The notes under the pieces: generated by a model
Seen by the model: only the letters and a program-made list of their open reading frames with translations
The model's database searches: none
Told to the model about the DNA's origin: nothing
DNA from: Megachile rotundata
Lineage: Eukaryota > Arthropoda > Insecta > Hymenoptera > Megachilidae
Assembly (NCBI RefSeq): GCF_050947335.1
Contig: NC_134988.1
Location: forward strand, 8,060,001-8,124,000
Direction of reading: 5' to 3'
Length of the DNA: 64,000 nt
Translations under genes and position numbers: made by a program
Shown here: one piece after another, positions 48,000 through 59,900 of the stretch
Layout of the letters: the number at the start of each line of letters is the position of its first letter
Position numbering within the stretch: the stretch's first letter is position 1

Positions 48000-49080
48000 A
48001 ATAAAAGGTAACGCCAAGTTTAGGCACCATGGAAACACTAATACACGATATTGGAAATATTTGGAAATTATTTTGTGAATTTTCTAAAAAAGTAAATTAT
48101 CAAAGTTAAAGCATATTATGTCTTTGGTAAAATTATAATTTAATCATGAAAAACTTGTAATATACTTAATATACTTAATGTACATGTAATGTACTTAATA
48201 TACTTAATGTACATGTAATGTATTTAACACTCCAAGTGTGTCTCACAAACACCATCGATGACCCTCACGTTACTCAATTATAATTAGTATAAATATTAAT
48301 AAAAATAAAAATTATATTACTTCTGAGATGCATGAAGATTGTTTTGAGGAACTTTAACATTATTATTTACACGTCATTGTAGCATTTAAAATTTGACACT
48401 TAAAACTTAAAAACTTGGAAATTGCAATATGAAGGGAATAAGTTAAAATTGATATTCACAACTAAAAGTCGTAGCGTTAAGGGTTAAAACAACTTCCAAA
48501 GATTATTTATAATTTATTACAAGTTAAAATAATAAGTAGTTTTGTAAGAAATATTTTGAGTGGGATCTAAACTTCCCAATATACCTCCAAATATTATTCT
48601 AAAGTATGATTGATAAGGGTTAATAAAGAATTAATATTTTTTCTGTACAAAGTACTTACACAGCTGAATAAAAAAAGGAGAAAGTTTGGAATGATAATTT
48701 CACTTGAATTTGCAATGCGACGTTAAATATTGCAATAATAATCGAAACACAGCGCAAAATTCAAAGATAATAAAGCGGACCAAGTGAAATCGAAATGGGA
48801 ATTCAACATCACATTATCTCAGTCGATGACAACTAAAAATACATCAGAAAAATAAATAAACAAGAGACGAAACATGATTGAATATACACATTAATTCATC
48901 TCGAAAATATAAACACGGAATTCAAGAAAAACATTTTGCAATCAAAAATAAAAAAAACAGAAACATTTACTCGATTTTACCTTTTATTAATCGATGATAA
49001 TAATAAAAGAGGAAAATTTATGAAACTAGAAACTTTATAGTCTGTTTTTTTATTAAAAAAGTAGATTTTGCGAAATCACA
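48000..49080. other. AT-rich DNA, no gene seen
   Basis: A short TTAATGTACATGTAATGTA repeat lies at about 48170-48225. No coding frame. Confidence 0.5.
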
Positions 49081-49084
49081 AGAA

Positions 49085-50410
49085 ATCACTCTTAGTCATT
49101 TTTATAAATGAAATCATGAATTAATATGTTTGATTCCGCCATGACAGCTGTGTCTTTGAGGACTGCTCTAAAATGTGTTATATTACACAAATCGAACCCG
49201 AAAGTATTTCTCATCGTTAAGTATTTCAAATGTACATATTCTGCAGCTTCTTTACATAGAAATGTATATAATCTTATCACAAACGAAATTATAGATTAAC
49301 AAGTTCGATCTCGCAACAACAGCTGTGGCGCTGAGGACTGCTCTAAAATGTGTTACATTACACAGCCGGCTTCAAAACTGTTTCCCATTGTTTCATCGTC
49401 AACTGCCTCTACTGTACATATTCTGTAATTTATTTGTGTGTACTCTGTAACTATTTAACAAACGAAATTATAGAGTGACAGATTCGATTCCGCAACAACA
49501 GCTGTGGTTTGAGGACTACTCTAAAATGTGTCATATTACACTGTCGGGTCTGAAAGTGTTCTTCATCGTCCATCCATCATTTCTAATTTATATATTCTGT
49601 AATTTATTTGTGCATACTCTGTAACTATTTAACAAACGAAATTATAGACTAACACATTCGGTCCTGCAATAATAGCTGTGGTGTTGCGGTCTACTCTAAA
49701 ATGTGTTATATTACATAGCCGGATCCGAAAGCGCTTCTCATCGTTCATTAATCATTTATAATTTGTATATTCTGTAATTTATTTGTGTATAGTCTGTAAC
49801 TATTTAACAAACGAAATTATGGAATAACAGATTCCATCCCGCAACAACAGCTGTGGTTTGAGGACTACCCTAAAATGTGTTATATTACACAGCCGGATCC
49901 CAAAGCGTTTCTCATCGTTAATCAATCTTTTGTAATCTATATATTCTGTACTTTATTTGTGTATAGTCTGTAACTATTTAACAAACGAAATTATGGAATA
50001 ACAGATTCCATCCCGCAACAACAGCTGTGGTTTGAGGACTACCCTAAAATGTGTTATATTACACAGCCGGATCCCAAAGCGTTTCTCATCGTCAATCAAT
50101 CTTTTGTAATCTATATATTCTGTAATTTATTTGTGCATACTCTGTAACTATTTAACAAACGAAATTATAAACTAACCCTTCGGTCCTGCAACAATAGCTG
50201 TGCTGTCGATCACTGCTCTCAAATGTGTCGTATTACACAGTCGGATCCGAAAGCGTTTCTTTATTGACTGTTTAAAATACTCCCTGTAATTTATTTGCGT
50301 ATCTAAACCTATTTAAAAATGAAACTGTATTAACACGTTTGATCTCGCAATAACCGCAATATGATCATAGCTATAAAACGTGTCATATTACACATTTCAA
50401 TACGAAAGCG
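49085..50410. repeat. 175-bp satellite-like tandem array
   Basis: The landmark AGCTGTG occurs at 49145, 49321, 49500, 49674, 49849, 50023 and 50196, spaced 173-179 bp apart. Each unit has AACAAACGAAATTAT, GCAACAACAGCTGTGG, CTCTAAAATGTGTTATATTA and CCGGATCCGAAAGCG. The pair at about 49800 and 49975 is nearly identical. The last copy is worn. Unlike most arrays here, the unit has GC-rich, well-kept boxes. Confidence 0.93.
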
Positions 50411-50479
50411 TTCCCCATCAACCCTTTAAAATGTATATGTGCAATTTCAAAGGCTTCCAATATTTTAAAATACAAAAGC

Positions 50480-51130
50480 TTTGACGTTTCATTTTTGACC
50501 TGCGGTCTCTCGATCGCAATTTCACGACGGTAGAATCTAGTGACTTTCATCGACCGGCTTTAATTCACTTTTCGAAATCCCTGGAAGCACGATCACCTCC
50601 GTACGTGGCACGAGAAAGCATCGAAGACCAGCGCCGATGTTTTTGATTTTATCAAGTTTCTTATCTGGGTCATGCAGGGCTTGACGCGAAGAAAATACAA
50701 AGGAAAAGGTTTCCGTTCGAATTTTCTCGCAATTTTCCGGCTAATTATTTTCAATCGACTCGGAATAATTGAAAATAGTTTATTTATGAAGCCTTCTTCG
50801 GAAGAGCGGTTCGCGTTTGATATTCATGGCGGACGACGTAAGATATTGCGTGTTGTCCGCTTCAAGGCTACCAAAAATAACAACGAGATCCTCTCTTCGT
50901 GCTTTAAGACTCGCCAGAATCCTTTGTATGATAAATAGGGCAGCATCGGGGAAGAGGCTTATTCCTTAAAACGAAGCGGCACATAAATCCGCGCTTCCGG
51001 GCAATTTAAATAACACTATGACACAACGAATTTAAAAAGCATTATGTGCTCCTTCCTCGCGAAACATTTGTCACGGCACTTTTCAAATGTGTATATCGCG
51101 GGACGTTCAGACTTTTGCGGCTTAAAATTC
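50480..51130. other. Non-repetitive GC-richer block
   Basis: Directly follows the 175-bp array. A + frame of 88 codons at 50672 has no recognised family. Possibly regulatory. Confidence 0.3.
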
Positions 51131-51257
51131 TCACGAAATAATGTCCATGACGCTGTTGAAACACGAGTCGAATATTTTTCATATATACTTTTCTGTTGAA
51201 ATTAAAATTGTCTCTTGTACAAATAATTTTCTAGTTAAAAATTTCCTTCATAATTAT

Positions 51258-51362
51258 TTGAAACTTCATACATGAAATATAGTTTATAGTAGAAATCTTG
51301 TGTTCCTCCGTACATTTGAAACTTCATACATGAAGTATAGTTTACAGTAGAAATCTTGTGTC
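51258..51362. repeat. Tandem duplication of about 54 bp
   Basis: TTGAAACTTCATACATGAAR, then TATAGTTTAYAGTAGAAATC and TTGTG, is present twice in a row with two or three substitutions. Confidence 0.8.
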
Positions 51363-51604
51363 TGTGTATTTAATTCGTGGTTGAAGTTTGAAAATATGAA
51401 GAATTAGACAATTAGAAAATTTCAAGTTTGAATAATTATTACAAAGAAGGTTTAAATTGCTACAAACACAAAAGGTTTATTAGTAATGGCCTTCATGGCC
51501 TTAAACATATGTCTGCTGCATGTGAACTCGTACAAGTTCATACTCTATAATAAAGGATAATAACTGGAGTCTAATAAGTATCTGTACTAAAGAATAACTA
51601 TACT

Positions 51605-51735
51605 AGTTCGACCATAAAAAGTTATGCACGTGTGTGCCCATTCCTTATGTCTTTATGCACGTATGTGCACAGTGCTAATGTCCTCATGCATGAATGTGCA
51701 CAATCCTTATGTCCTTAAGCACGTATGTAATGAGG
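51605..51735. repeat. Minisatellite of about 36 bp (TTATGCACGTATGTGCACA)
   Basis: Four copies of TTATGTCYTTATGCACGTAT followed by GTGCAC, with small changes. Confidence 0.75.
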
Positions 51736-51865
51736 ATTGCACATTTATATTCAAGGTCATTTGAGAATCTCTTTAAAACCTTGTCAGCTAAAATAAACTT
51801 TCTACAAATTTGATCCTTTCGATAATTTTATCATTATAGGATAATATCCATTTCCATGCACTCTA

Positions 51866-52499
51866 CAGGGTGTTACCTGTAACGCTACTCACGATTTTTC
51901 TCCCACTTGCAGCCACCTTACGAAAAAAAGTTTCGAACAATATTTGCAGAGTATGAAGTGCACAATAGATATTAGTAAAGCAAATTTTGAAAACAGTTTG
52001 TTCTCCTGGCAAAGTCAAGGTCACCTTGAGTTTTTTAAATAGGAACATACATTTTTTTATTCATAGCTTTAGAGGACATCGAGACGAATTCAAAACACAT
52101 GTTACATGATATTTTTATTAACATATTACTCGATTTACAGAAGTGGAAATGCGAAGTAAAAGACCGGAATATTACGTGATGGAAGGCGGCATACATTTTG
52201 AACATGTAATTAAATAAAGTGTATTTTTCTTACATTCTAGTCGCGTGTTTGCATTCAGTAATCTCTTCGGAATCAAATAATTGTTACACTACCAAAAGCT
52301 AAGTACTTCACATTTCCTCTTCTGTAAATCGAGTGACCCAAGTAACCTTGATTTTGCCAAGAGTACAAACTGTTTTCAAAATTTGCTTTACTAATATCTA
52401 TTGTGCACTTCATACTCTGCAAATATTGTTCTAAACTTTTTGTAAGGTGGCTGCAAGTAGAAGAAGAATCATGAGTAGCGTTACAGGCAACACCCCGTG
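51866..52499. mobile_element. Second TA-flanked foldback element
   Basis: The termini CAGGGTGTTACCTGTAACGC and its reverse complement at 52475-52499 (one extra base) are flanked by TA at 51864-51865 and 52500-52501. The arms extend about 180 bp inwards and further inverted matches lie near the centre (CGATTTACAGAAG / CTTCTGTAAATCG). No transposase frame remains. The CAGGGTGT ends and TA target match the foldback at 5012-6283, so the two may belong to one superfamily, but the arms are otherwise different. Confidence 0.82.
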
Positions 52500-52729
52500 T
52501 AACACTTCCCAGTTACCGCCATATTGCAAGTGATCTAAGCTACAATACATATAATATTAAAAATTAAATATAGAATGTGAATCGGTAAACCGCTATAAAT
52601 CGTCGAGAATATCCGGCGAACGCGGAAAATCCAGCGAAACGATAATAAATATCAGCCTACCGCAAGGATTGCACCAACATCCTTCCGGTAGCCATCTTCC
52701 GGTACCGCAAATCTTCATATCGTTCTTTA

Positions 52730-53019
52730 TTTGAATTCCAGATACGTCAAACAGAGGAGTCGATGATCGGTCAGTGTGGTCAAAGTGATCCAACCAAGTG
52801 TCGTGTCGCGTTTCTAATCGTGTTTTAAACTCCTTTTGTTCCTTCTTCTTCTCGTCGTCGCGCGGGGAAAACGAGAAGCAATGTTAAAATAAAATTTAAA
52901 TGAAAATTCGCGTTTCGATCGTTGCATCTTGTCGTTGGTGTCTGATCGTGAATCGGTGTCCAAGCAATCGTAGTTTCGGCTGTCTCATTTCTTTATTGGC
53001 CGTTTGAATCGTTGACGAG
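52730..53019 (+). promoter_or_regulatory. Leader and probable promoter of the furin-like gene
   Basis: GC rises sharply from about 52730. GGTCAGTGTGG at about 52769 holds an initiator-like TCAGT. Either transcription starts here, or a leader exon is spliced in from upstream. Confidence 0.35.
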
Positions 53020-53205
53020 ATGATCGTCCAAACGAGCTCGTTGTGCGTGCTGGTGTTGCTGATCGGTGCCTTAGTGAAGTCGAAAGCTGAACCACGCTCG
53101 AGATCATCCCCGATTTACACCAATCAGTTTGCGGTCCATGTGCCGGATGGTCCGGACGCCGCTGCGGAGATCGCCGCCAAACACGGATTCGACAACTACG
53201 GACAG
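53020..53205 (+). CDS. First coding exon of a furin-like proprotein convertase (partial)
   Basis: Furin-type subtilases cleave secreted precursors after dibasic sites in the Golgi. This exon encodes 62 residues in phase 0 and ends at a strong donor (CAG before GTGAGT). Residues 1-23 (MIVQTSSLCVLVLLIGALVK...) form a signal peptide. Residues 32-62, IYTNQFAVHVPDGP then AAEIAAKHGFDNYGQ, match the start of the furin prodomain (FTNxWAVxIPGGP...A..HGFxNLGQ). An in-frame TGA lies five codons before the ATG. The rest of the prodomain (expected to begin I-G-DYYHF) and the Asp/His/Ser catalytic domain are not in the remaining 10.8 kb, so intron 1 passes the window edge. Confidence 0.85.
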
Positions 53206-53319
53206 GTGAGTAATCACATTCCACAACTTATACTAACCAGTACTTGATTTAGTACTAGTCGGAATGGTTTAGACCAGTATTAAATTCGGAAATAACATAG
53301 TCTTTCGTTAGGTGATAAA

Positions 53320-53870
53320 TATAATTGTAAATTTCTTTCTTATTTTAGAGAGTTGCGCGATGTCATTTTGTAGAATTATTGCTTTTAGGATATTTTAAAA
53401 TTGAACTAAGTTTGACCGAAATCGCTGTTTCAAAGATCGTGAGGTCTTATTACTATAAGTATAGCTAGGTAGTACATTAGTCCTATATCCAGGGTACTGT
53501 TTGATTTTGTATTAGTAGTAGTACAACCTTAAATAATCCAGAAATATAATCTTTCGTAGAGAGAAACTATTAAAACTTGAAGTATAAATTTCTCCCTTAT
53601 TTTATGAAGTTGCATGCTACAATTTTGCAGAGTTATGTACTTTAGTGTACTCTGACACTATATTAAGTTTGACCGAAATCGGTGTTTCACAGATCGTGAG
53701 GTCTTATTACGATAAGTAGTATAGTGAACTACTAAAACTTGAAGTATAAATTTCTCCCTTATTTTATAAAATTGCATGCTACAATTTTGCAGAGTTATGT
53801 ACTTTAGAGTACTCTGACATTATATTAAGTTTGACCGAAATCGGGGTTTTCAAGATCGTGAGGTCTCCTT
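53320..53870. repeat. Three diverged direct repeats in the furin intron
   Basis: TTTGACCGAAATCG followed by GATCGTGAGGTCT occurs at about 53411, 53669 and 53831. AGTATAAATTTCTCCCTTAT also recurs in two of the copies. The unit is about 160-260 bp because one copy carries extra sequence. Confidence 0.75.
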
Positions 53871-53879
53871 GTTAGTAAA

Positions 53880-55190
53880 GTTTTCTTGATAAAAGGGCGA
53901 TATACGGGATGTGGTAGAATTACACACCAATACTTCCTTCAGAACTGCGCTTCGGTTAGATCTATATCAGTATAACTGTTGCTAAGGAAACGGTAATATA
54001 GGGAAAGTCGACTTCTTCACTAGTTCCAATTCTTAAACCTTACTATATCAAGATTATTTTGTGAGAAGAATATTGTAGAGGTATTCACTTACGAATTCTT
54101 CTCATTATTGCTGTTGGTAATAGCTTCCTTGTGAAAAAAGGCAATATAATAGAAAACGATGCATTTATTAAAATATCTGAGAGTTATGTATTGTTTTATG
54201 TAGGTCTAGGTCAGATTATATGAAACAAGTAATAACCATCTCTGGTACAACCTTCACAGAAAAGATAATCTAGGGAAACATCTACCAAAGATATTTATAC
54301 TAAGATTTTTCAAATCTAATATTGTTACTATTATAGTAGTAAATTTTTATTAATAGCATAATTAGTGTAGATTCAAACTATAGTTCTCCAAACAATTCTT
54401 CAGAAAAACGTAGTAATACAAGTATGTTTTTAATTATTCCCAGACTGTCCTTAGAGTTTCTCAATTTTTCCTAGTATATCCTTAGACTCTCCTGATATAA
54501 CCAATCTAAATTTCACCTTTCACAACACATTAATTTCATAACATATTAATCAATTAAATAATAAAAGCAATTTTTTCTTGCAATTCACGCAACATCGATA
54601 ATAATGAAAGTATAATTAAGTACCATTGAAATCTTAAAATTGTAATAAAAAATAGTTAGCTTATCGGGAAACGTAAGTGTTCGATAATTTAAATTGGTAA
54701 AAGCAAAAAAATCATCGAGGAGATACTTTTGAGCAGTAGTGTACATAGTCACGTTAATTAAGAGCACTATTAATTGAGCATTTAAAGAGCTTTTATCTTC
54801 ACCATCGTTCCCAAGTCACTTCTACCAAACAGTTCTCAATTAAGCACGTAATTTGAATACGGTCTTCGTGCACGTCCAACTCAATTGTACTTGCTTATCG
54901 ATCCACGATCAAAATCCATTATAAAACTTTCACGGCGATTGCTACGAATTGACATAGTTTTGATGATGGGTACCCCTTATGGAAACTTTTATTCGCTTGC
55001 GATTTAACACTTGTTACGATCGAAATTCTATCACGTCGTGCATCAAAGATTTGTTAATACTTCGGTGCACCCTTTCGAGTGTTCGAAAGTGTGAAATCAA
55101 AAGTGGTTATATCTTTTTAGCTCTTTGAGGATTAGTTTATTGTTTGTGACGGTATGTTACATACACGTTGAGTTGTTGTATGTGCAATTA
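53880..55190. other. AT-rich intronic DNA, nothing recognised
   Basis: No frame, RNA gene or clear repeat seen. Confidence 0.45.
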
Positions 55191-55199
55191 TAAATTTCA

Positions 55200-55470
55200 A
55201 ATTCCTCAATTTATTAATTTTGAAATTATACGTTTTTTAGTTTATTGTGTAAATATGCGAAGTTGGGAACTTTTAAATTTGGAAATTTAGGAATTGTGAA
55301 ACTTTAAATTTACGGAATTACAAATTAACAAATTTACAAATTTACGAATTTGCAATTTGCGAATTTACACATTTACGTATTTGCAATTCGCAATTTGGGA
55401 TTTGCGAATTTGCAAATTTACACTTTTACGAATTTGCAATTTGGGAATTTACAAATTTTACAAATGTCAG
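55200..55470. repeat. Short-word repeat (AATTTACAAATTTGC)
   Basis: Runs of ACAAATTTACGAATTTGCAA words of about 8-14 bp. They grade into the 124-bp array. Confidence 0.65.
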
Positions 55471-55489
55471 GCGTTGTTTTGCTACATGC

Positions 55490-56960
55490 TGTATCATTAC
55501 ATGTTATATTACCACTCATTCTATCGCCGCGCGTTATATTGCCGCAATTCAAATTTTGTAATTTATGGATTTTCGAACTTTCAAACTGAAAAATATACAA
55601 ATGCTGAGTTTTGACATTTTACGCATTATTTTACCGCATGTAATATTCCCTCGCGTTATATTGCCGCAACTCAAATTTTTAAATTTATAACTTTCATACT
55701 TTCAAGTTGAAGAATGTACAAATATTAAAATTTATAACATTTTACACGTTATTTCACCTCGTGTTACATTGCCTCGCGTTATATTGCCACAATTCAAATT
55801 GTCAAATTTATAAACTTTTAAACTTTCAAACTGAAAAATGTATAAATGTTCAGATTTATGATATTTTACGCGTTATTTCACCTCGTGTTACATTGCCTCG
55901 CGTTATATTGCCACAATTTAAATTGTCAAATTTATAAACTTTTAAACTTTCAAGCTGAAAAATGTACAAATGTTCAGATTTATGATATTTTACGCGTTAT
56001 TTTACCTCGTATTACATTGCCTCGTGTTATATTGCCACAATTTAAATTGTCAAATTTATAAACTTTTAAACTTTCAAACTGAAAAATGTATAAATGTTCA
56101 GATTTATGATATTTTACGCGTTATTTCACCTCGTGTTACATTGCCTCGCGTTATATTGCCACAATTCAAATTGTCAAATTTATAAACTTTCAAACTTCCA
56201 AACTGAAGAATTTACAAATGTTCAGATTTATGATATTTTACGCGTTATTTCACCTCGTGTTACATTGCCACGCGTTATATTGCCATGGTCCAAATTTTCA
56301 AATTTATAAACTTTCAAACTTCCAAATTAAAGAATGTATTAATGTTGAAATTTATGAGATTTTAAGCGTTATTTTACCACGTGTTGTATTGCCGCGTGTT
56401 ATATTTCCATGGTTCAAATTCTCAAATTTATAAACTTTCAAACTTGCAAACTAAAGAAGATACAAATGTTCAAATTCATGAAACCTTTCATGTTATATTG
56501 TCACGTGTTATATTGCCATGCGTTATATTGCCATTATCCAAATTCTTAAATTTATAAACTTTCAAACTTGCAAACTAAACAAGATACAAATGTTCAAATT
56601 CATGAAACCTTTCATGTTATATTGTCACGTGTTATATTGCCATTATCCAAATTCTTAAATTTATAAACTTTCAAACTTGTAAACTAAAGAAGATACAAAT
56701 GTTCAAATTCATGAAACCTTTCATGTTATATTGTCACGTGTTATATTGCCATGCGTTATATTGCCGTTATCCAAATTCTGCAATTTAGGAAACTTTTAAA
56801 CTTGCAAACTAAACAAGATACAAATGTTCAAATTCATGAAATCTTACATATTATATTGCCACGTGTTATATTGCCGCACGTTATATTGCCATTATCCAAA
56901 GTCTCAAATTTATAAACTTTCAAACTTCCAAACAAAAAAATGTGGAAACGTTTAAATTCA
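55490..56960. repeat. 124-bp tandem array with CGCGTTATATTGCC boxes
   Basis: The clearest units start at about 55846, 55970, 56094 and 56218, 124 bp apart; shorter and longer variants continue to 56960, for about eleven units. Each carries two to three GTTATATTGCC words preceded by CG or TG, followed by an AAATTTATAAACTTTCAAAC tract. Repeated 71-codon frames (MFRFMIFYALF...) come from the unit and are not genes. Confidence 0.93.
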
Positions 56961-57149
56961 CGAAATCTTACGTGTTATGTTGCTACGCGTTATATCACCC
57001 CACAAGCAAATCACAACGAGTGGTTGAGATTAGGAGAGGAAATGGATCTACCTCGTTCCCTACTTATAGTAACGACAATACACGCAACTGTACCAGCATC
57101 CAAAAAGCATCGTAATCGCAGCACTATACATATAAATCACGGTTAGTTT

Positions 57150-57500
57150 CATCATCCGCATACGTGATACACCGGCTTTTGTGATCTTAGTTCCATCGTT
57201 GCCTGTTCGTTTGCGGTTGTATTTTTATGCAGTCGCGCGCTCCTCCTCCTCCCCTTTTCATTCGGTCGCGTGCGCGGAAATTTCATCGTGTTGTCAACTA
57301 TCAAGGGAGATATTTCGTTCCTCTCGCTAATTTGCAACCCTTGTTATATGCCGCGGTGAGAAATGAAAAAGGGAAGAAAAATACACCGACAGAATTACGT
57401 TTACCGGTCATGAATTGCATCCGATATGCTATCTTCGTCCATTTATCAGCGACTTTAGAATTTAACCCCGCTACATATTCATTCGGCTACTTTTATTTTT
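57150..57500. other. GC-richer non-repetitive block in the furin intron
   Basis: Overlapping frames of 60-90 codons on both strands, none convincing. A possible enhancer or alternative first exon. Confidence 0.3.
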
Positions 57501-57509
57501 GACTTCTTC

Positions 57510-58840
57510 CGGCCTCCTTCATTAAATTTAAATATTTCATTCGCTGGGAAATTTCCTGTGATTTGAGGGTGGGTCAATAAACAACGCTTCGCGTATTTGC
57601 AAATTATTATCACAAAATTGTTGGATGCAAAATTAGTGATACAAAGTTATTCATTTAACTTGGATATTTTTAATTAATTTATATAGAAAATGTGTTGTGA
57701 TTGATACTGATTTTGGATAACTTTCAGAAAGATTTGCTTTGATTATGTTCAAAACTATACAAAATATACAACGTGAGCTTCGATCATATCCAGCATTATG
57801 CAAACTAACAGTGTATGTTTATATTCAAAATTATTCAAAATAGCAGCGTAATAGATTATGCTCAATGTTATACAAACTACTATGAACTTTAATTATATTG
57901 AAAATTGTACAAAATAAATTGTTCAATGATTTTTAGTGAGCAAGAAGATTGTACAATCAGAAGGTTAGATAGAGTCGAAACAGGGAGAAAGAGAACCTTA
58001 AAATCTCATTAAAAAAACGATTTCAAGAAAAAATATTTTCTGCCATTTTATGTGCGTTTTAATATAGTACAACTTTATTCTTAGAATTTTTTTCGTACGA
58101 CTAAAACTAAGAGAGATATTCGACCGATCCCGATTACGTAATATTACCCTATGCGCGATTTTTGCAGGTCGAGAGCAATTCAAGAAATAGCTTCCCTTTC
58201 CTTAGGTATTTCGCAATCTTCTTGAGTCAGGACTGTATTTAAATATCATGTGAACCCTCCTCTTAAAAATACATATTTCGACCTATAATTTTGTTATAGG
58301 TAGATATGTAAATACGTGTGAAACAATGCACCTAGAATCAAAGATCATAAATTCAACATCAAAGATAAGATTCACAAACTTTAAACTTTAAAAATAATTA
58401 AAAAGTTAATCACGATAAGGTATAACAATCGAAACGAATAAATGATAAAAATCGTCGAATGAAAATAACTGTGGCGATCTCCAATAACATGATTTCCTGA
58501 CCCCCTTAGATCTAAAGGTTGGGAACAACAACTCTAACCTTTCCTTAAAAGGTGAAGGGTTAAAGTAAGAGGGATACATAACGCAAAACGTAAACACTGT
58601 TTAAATAGGGTCAAATATGACTCACTTCGTGTTCTGACAATTAATTGGTCCTATGGTTAAACCGGTATTGGGATAATCGACGTTCTATCGCAGAACCGGA
58701 GCAGTCTGACAACGTTCGCTTAAAAGTTCCTTGAATGCAATATTAAATCGAGGTCGTGCACAGAGAAAGGATTTCTTGCACAGTTCCTGTGGTGTTTCTC
58801 ACGTGGCCAAGGGTGTGGGTACCGCCCAGATATCTGCATA
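57510..58840. other. Intronic DNA, no gene seen
   Basis: AT-rich with diverged words such as CAAAACTATACAAAATA recurring at 57750-57910. Nothing else. Confidence 0.45.
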
Positions 58841-58854
58841 CCTTTTCGACTATA

Positions 58855-58918
58855 TTTACGACCTCGCTATATCTGAACGGCTATAGTCGACGTAACGATA
58901 TAGCACAGTCGTAAATTC
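58855..58918. repeat. Imperfect hairpin of the GATATAGCGAGGTCGTAAA motif
   Basis: TTTACGACCTCGCTATATC (58855-58873) faces GATATAGCACAGTCGTAAA across a spacer of about 22 bp. Sixteen of nineteen positions can pair. It is the only place in the window where the two orientations are adjacent. Confidence 0.7.
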
Positions 58919-58919
58919 C

Positions 58920-59900
58920 CATACATTTTACTTATTTCTAAGTCTGCTCTATTTTCGGAAATTTATGGTTGATATAGTAAGGTCGTAAAATTCGTGATCA
59001 CATATTTTACTGTGGTTTTTAATTTACTATATATTAGATTATAGTTTATTATATGGCACTCGTTGTAAAATTTGTAATTGTATGTCCTTTTAATTACATT
59101 TTGGTTCTTGCTATGTGTTGATCATACATTTCACTTATTTCTAATACTGTTCTATTTTGGAAATTTATGGTTGATACAGTAAGATCGTAAAATTCGTGAT
59201 CACATATTTTACTGTGGTTTTCAATTTACTATATATTAGATTATAGTTTATTATATGGCACTCGTTGTAAAATTTGCAGTTGTATGTCCTTTTAATTACA
59301 TTTTGGTCCTTGCTATGTGTTGATCATACATTTCACTTATTTCTAATACTGTTCTATTTTGGAAATTTATGGTTGATATAGTAAGATCGTAAAATTCGTA
59401 ATCACATATTTTACTGTGGTTTACAATTTGCTATGTGTTAGATTATAGTTTATTATATGGCACTGGTTATAAAATTTGCAGTTGTATGTCCTTTTAATTA
59501 CATTTTGGTCCTTGCTATGTGTTGATCATACATTTCACTTATTTCTAATACTGCTCTATTTTTGGAAATTTATAGGTGATATAGTAAGGTCGTAAAGTTC
59601 GAAATCATATACTTTACTGTGGTTTTCAATTTGCTATATTTTAGAAGATCACAGTTTACGACATGGCACAGGTTGTAAAATTTGTATGTCGTTTCAATTA
59701 TATTCAGTTCTTGCTATATGTTGGACATCCATTGATAATTTCATGATATAGCGAGGCCGTAAATTCTGTGCTCATTGAGCTCCATGTATAAATCATACAT
59801 CTCTACTTTTAATTAATCAATTATAATTATAAAGAACGGTTCTTTCTATATGTTGTCATCCATGGATAATGTCATGATATAGTGAGGTCGTAAATTCTAT
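58920..59900. repeat. 202-bp tandem array carrying the 19-bp motif
   Basis: The motif GATATAGTAAGGTCGTAAA or a close variant lies at 58971, 59173, 59375, 59578, 59745 and 59876. The first four are 202-203 bp apart within well-kept units (AATTTATGGTTGATATAGTA ... TATGTGTTGATCATACATTT). The last two are in shortened units and read GCGAGG or GTGAGG like the dispersed copies. Confidence 0.9.

Noticed and set aside
49085..50410. CRISPR-like array
   Set aside because: The repeats are whole 175-bp units with no short constant repeat and unique spacers, and the DNA is eukaryotic.
55707..56433. Series of 71-76 codon frames every 124 bp
   Set aside because: Each is the same stretch of the 124-bp tandem unit, with no sign of protein constraint.
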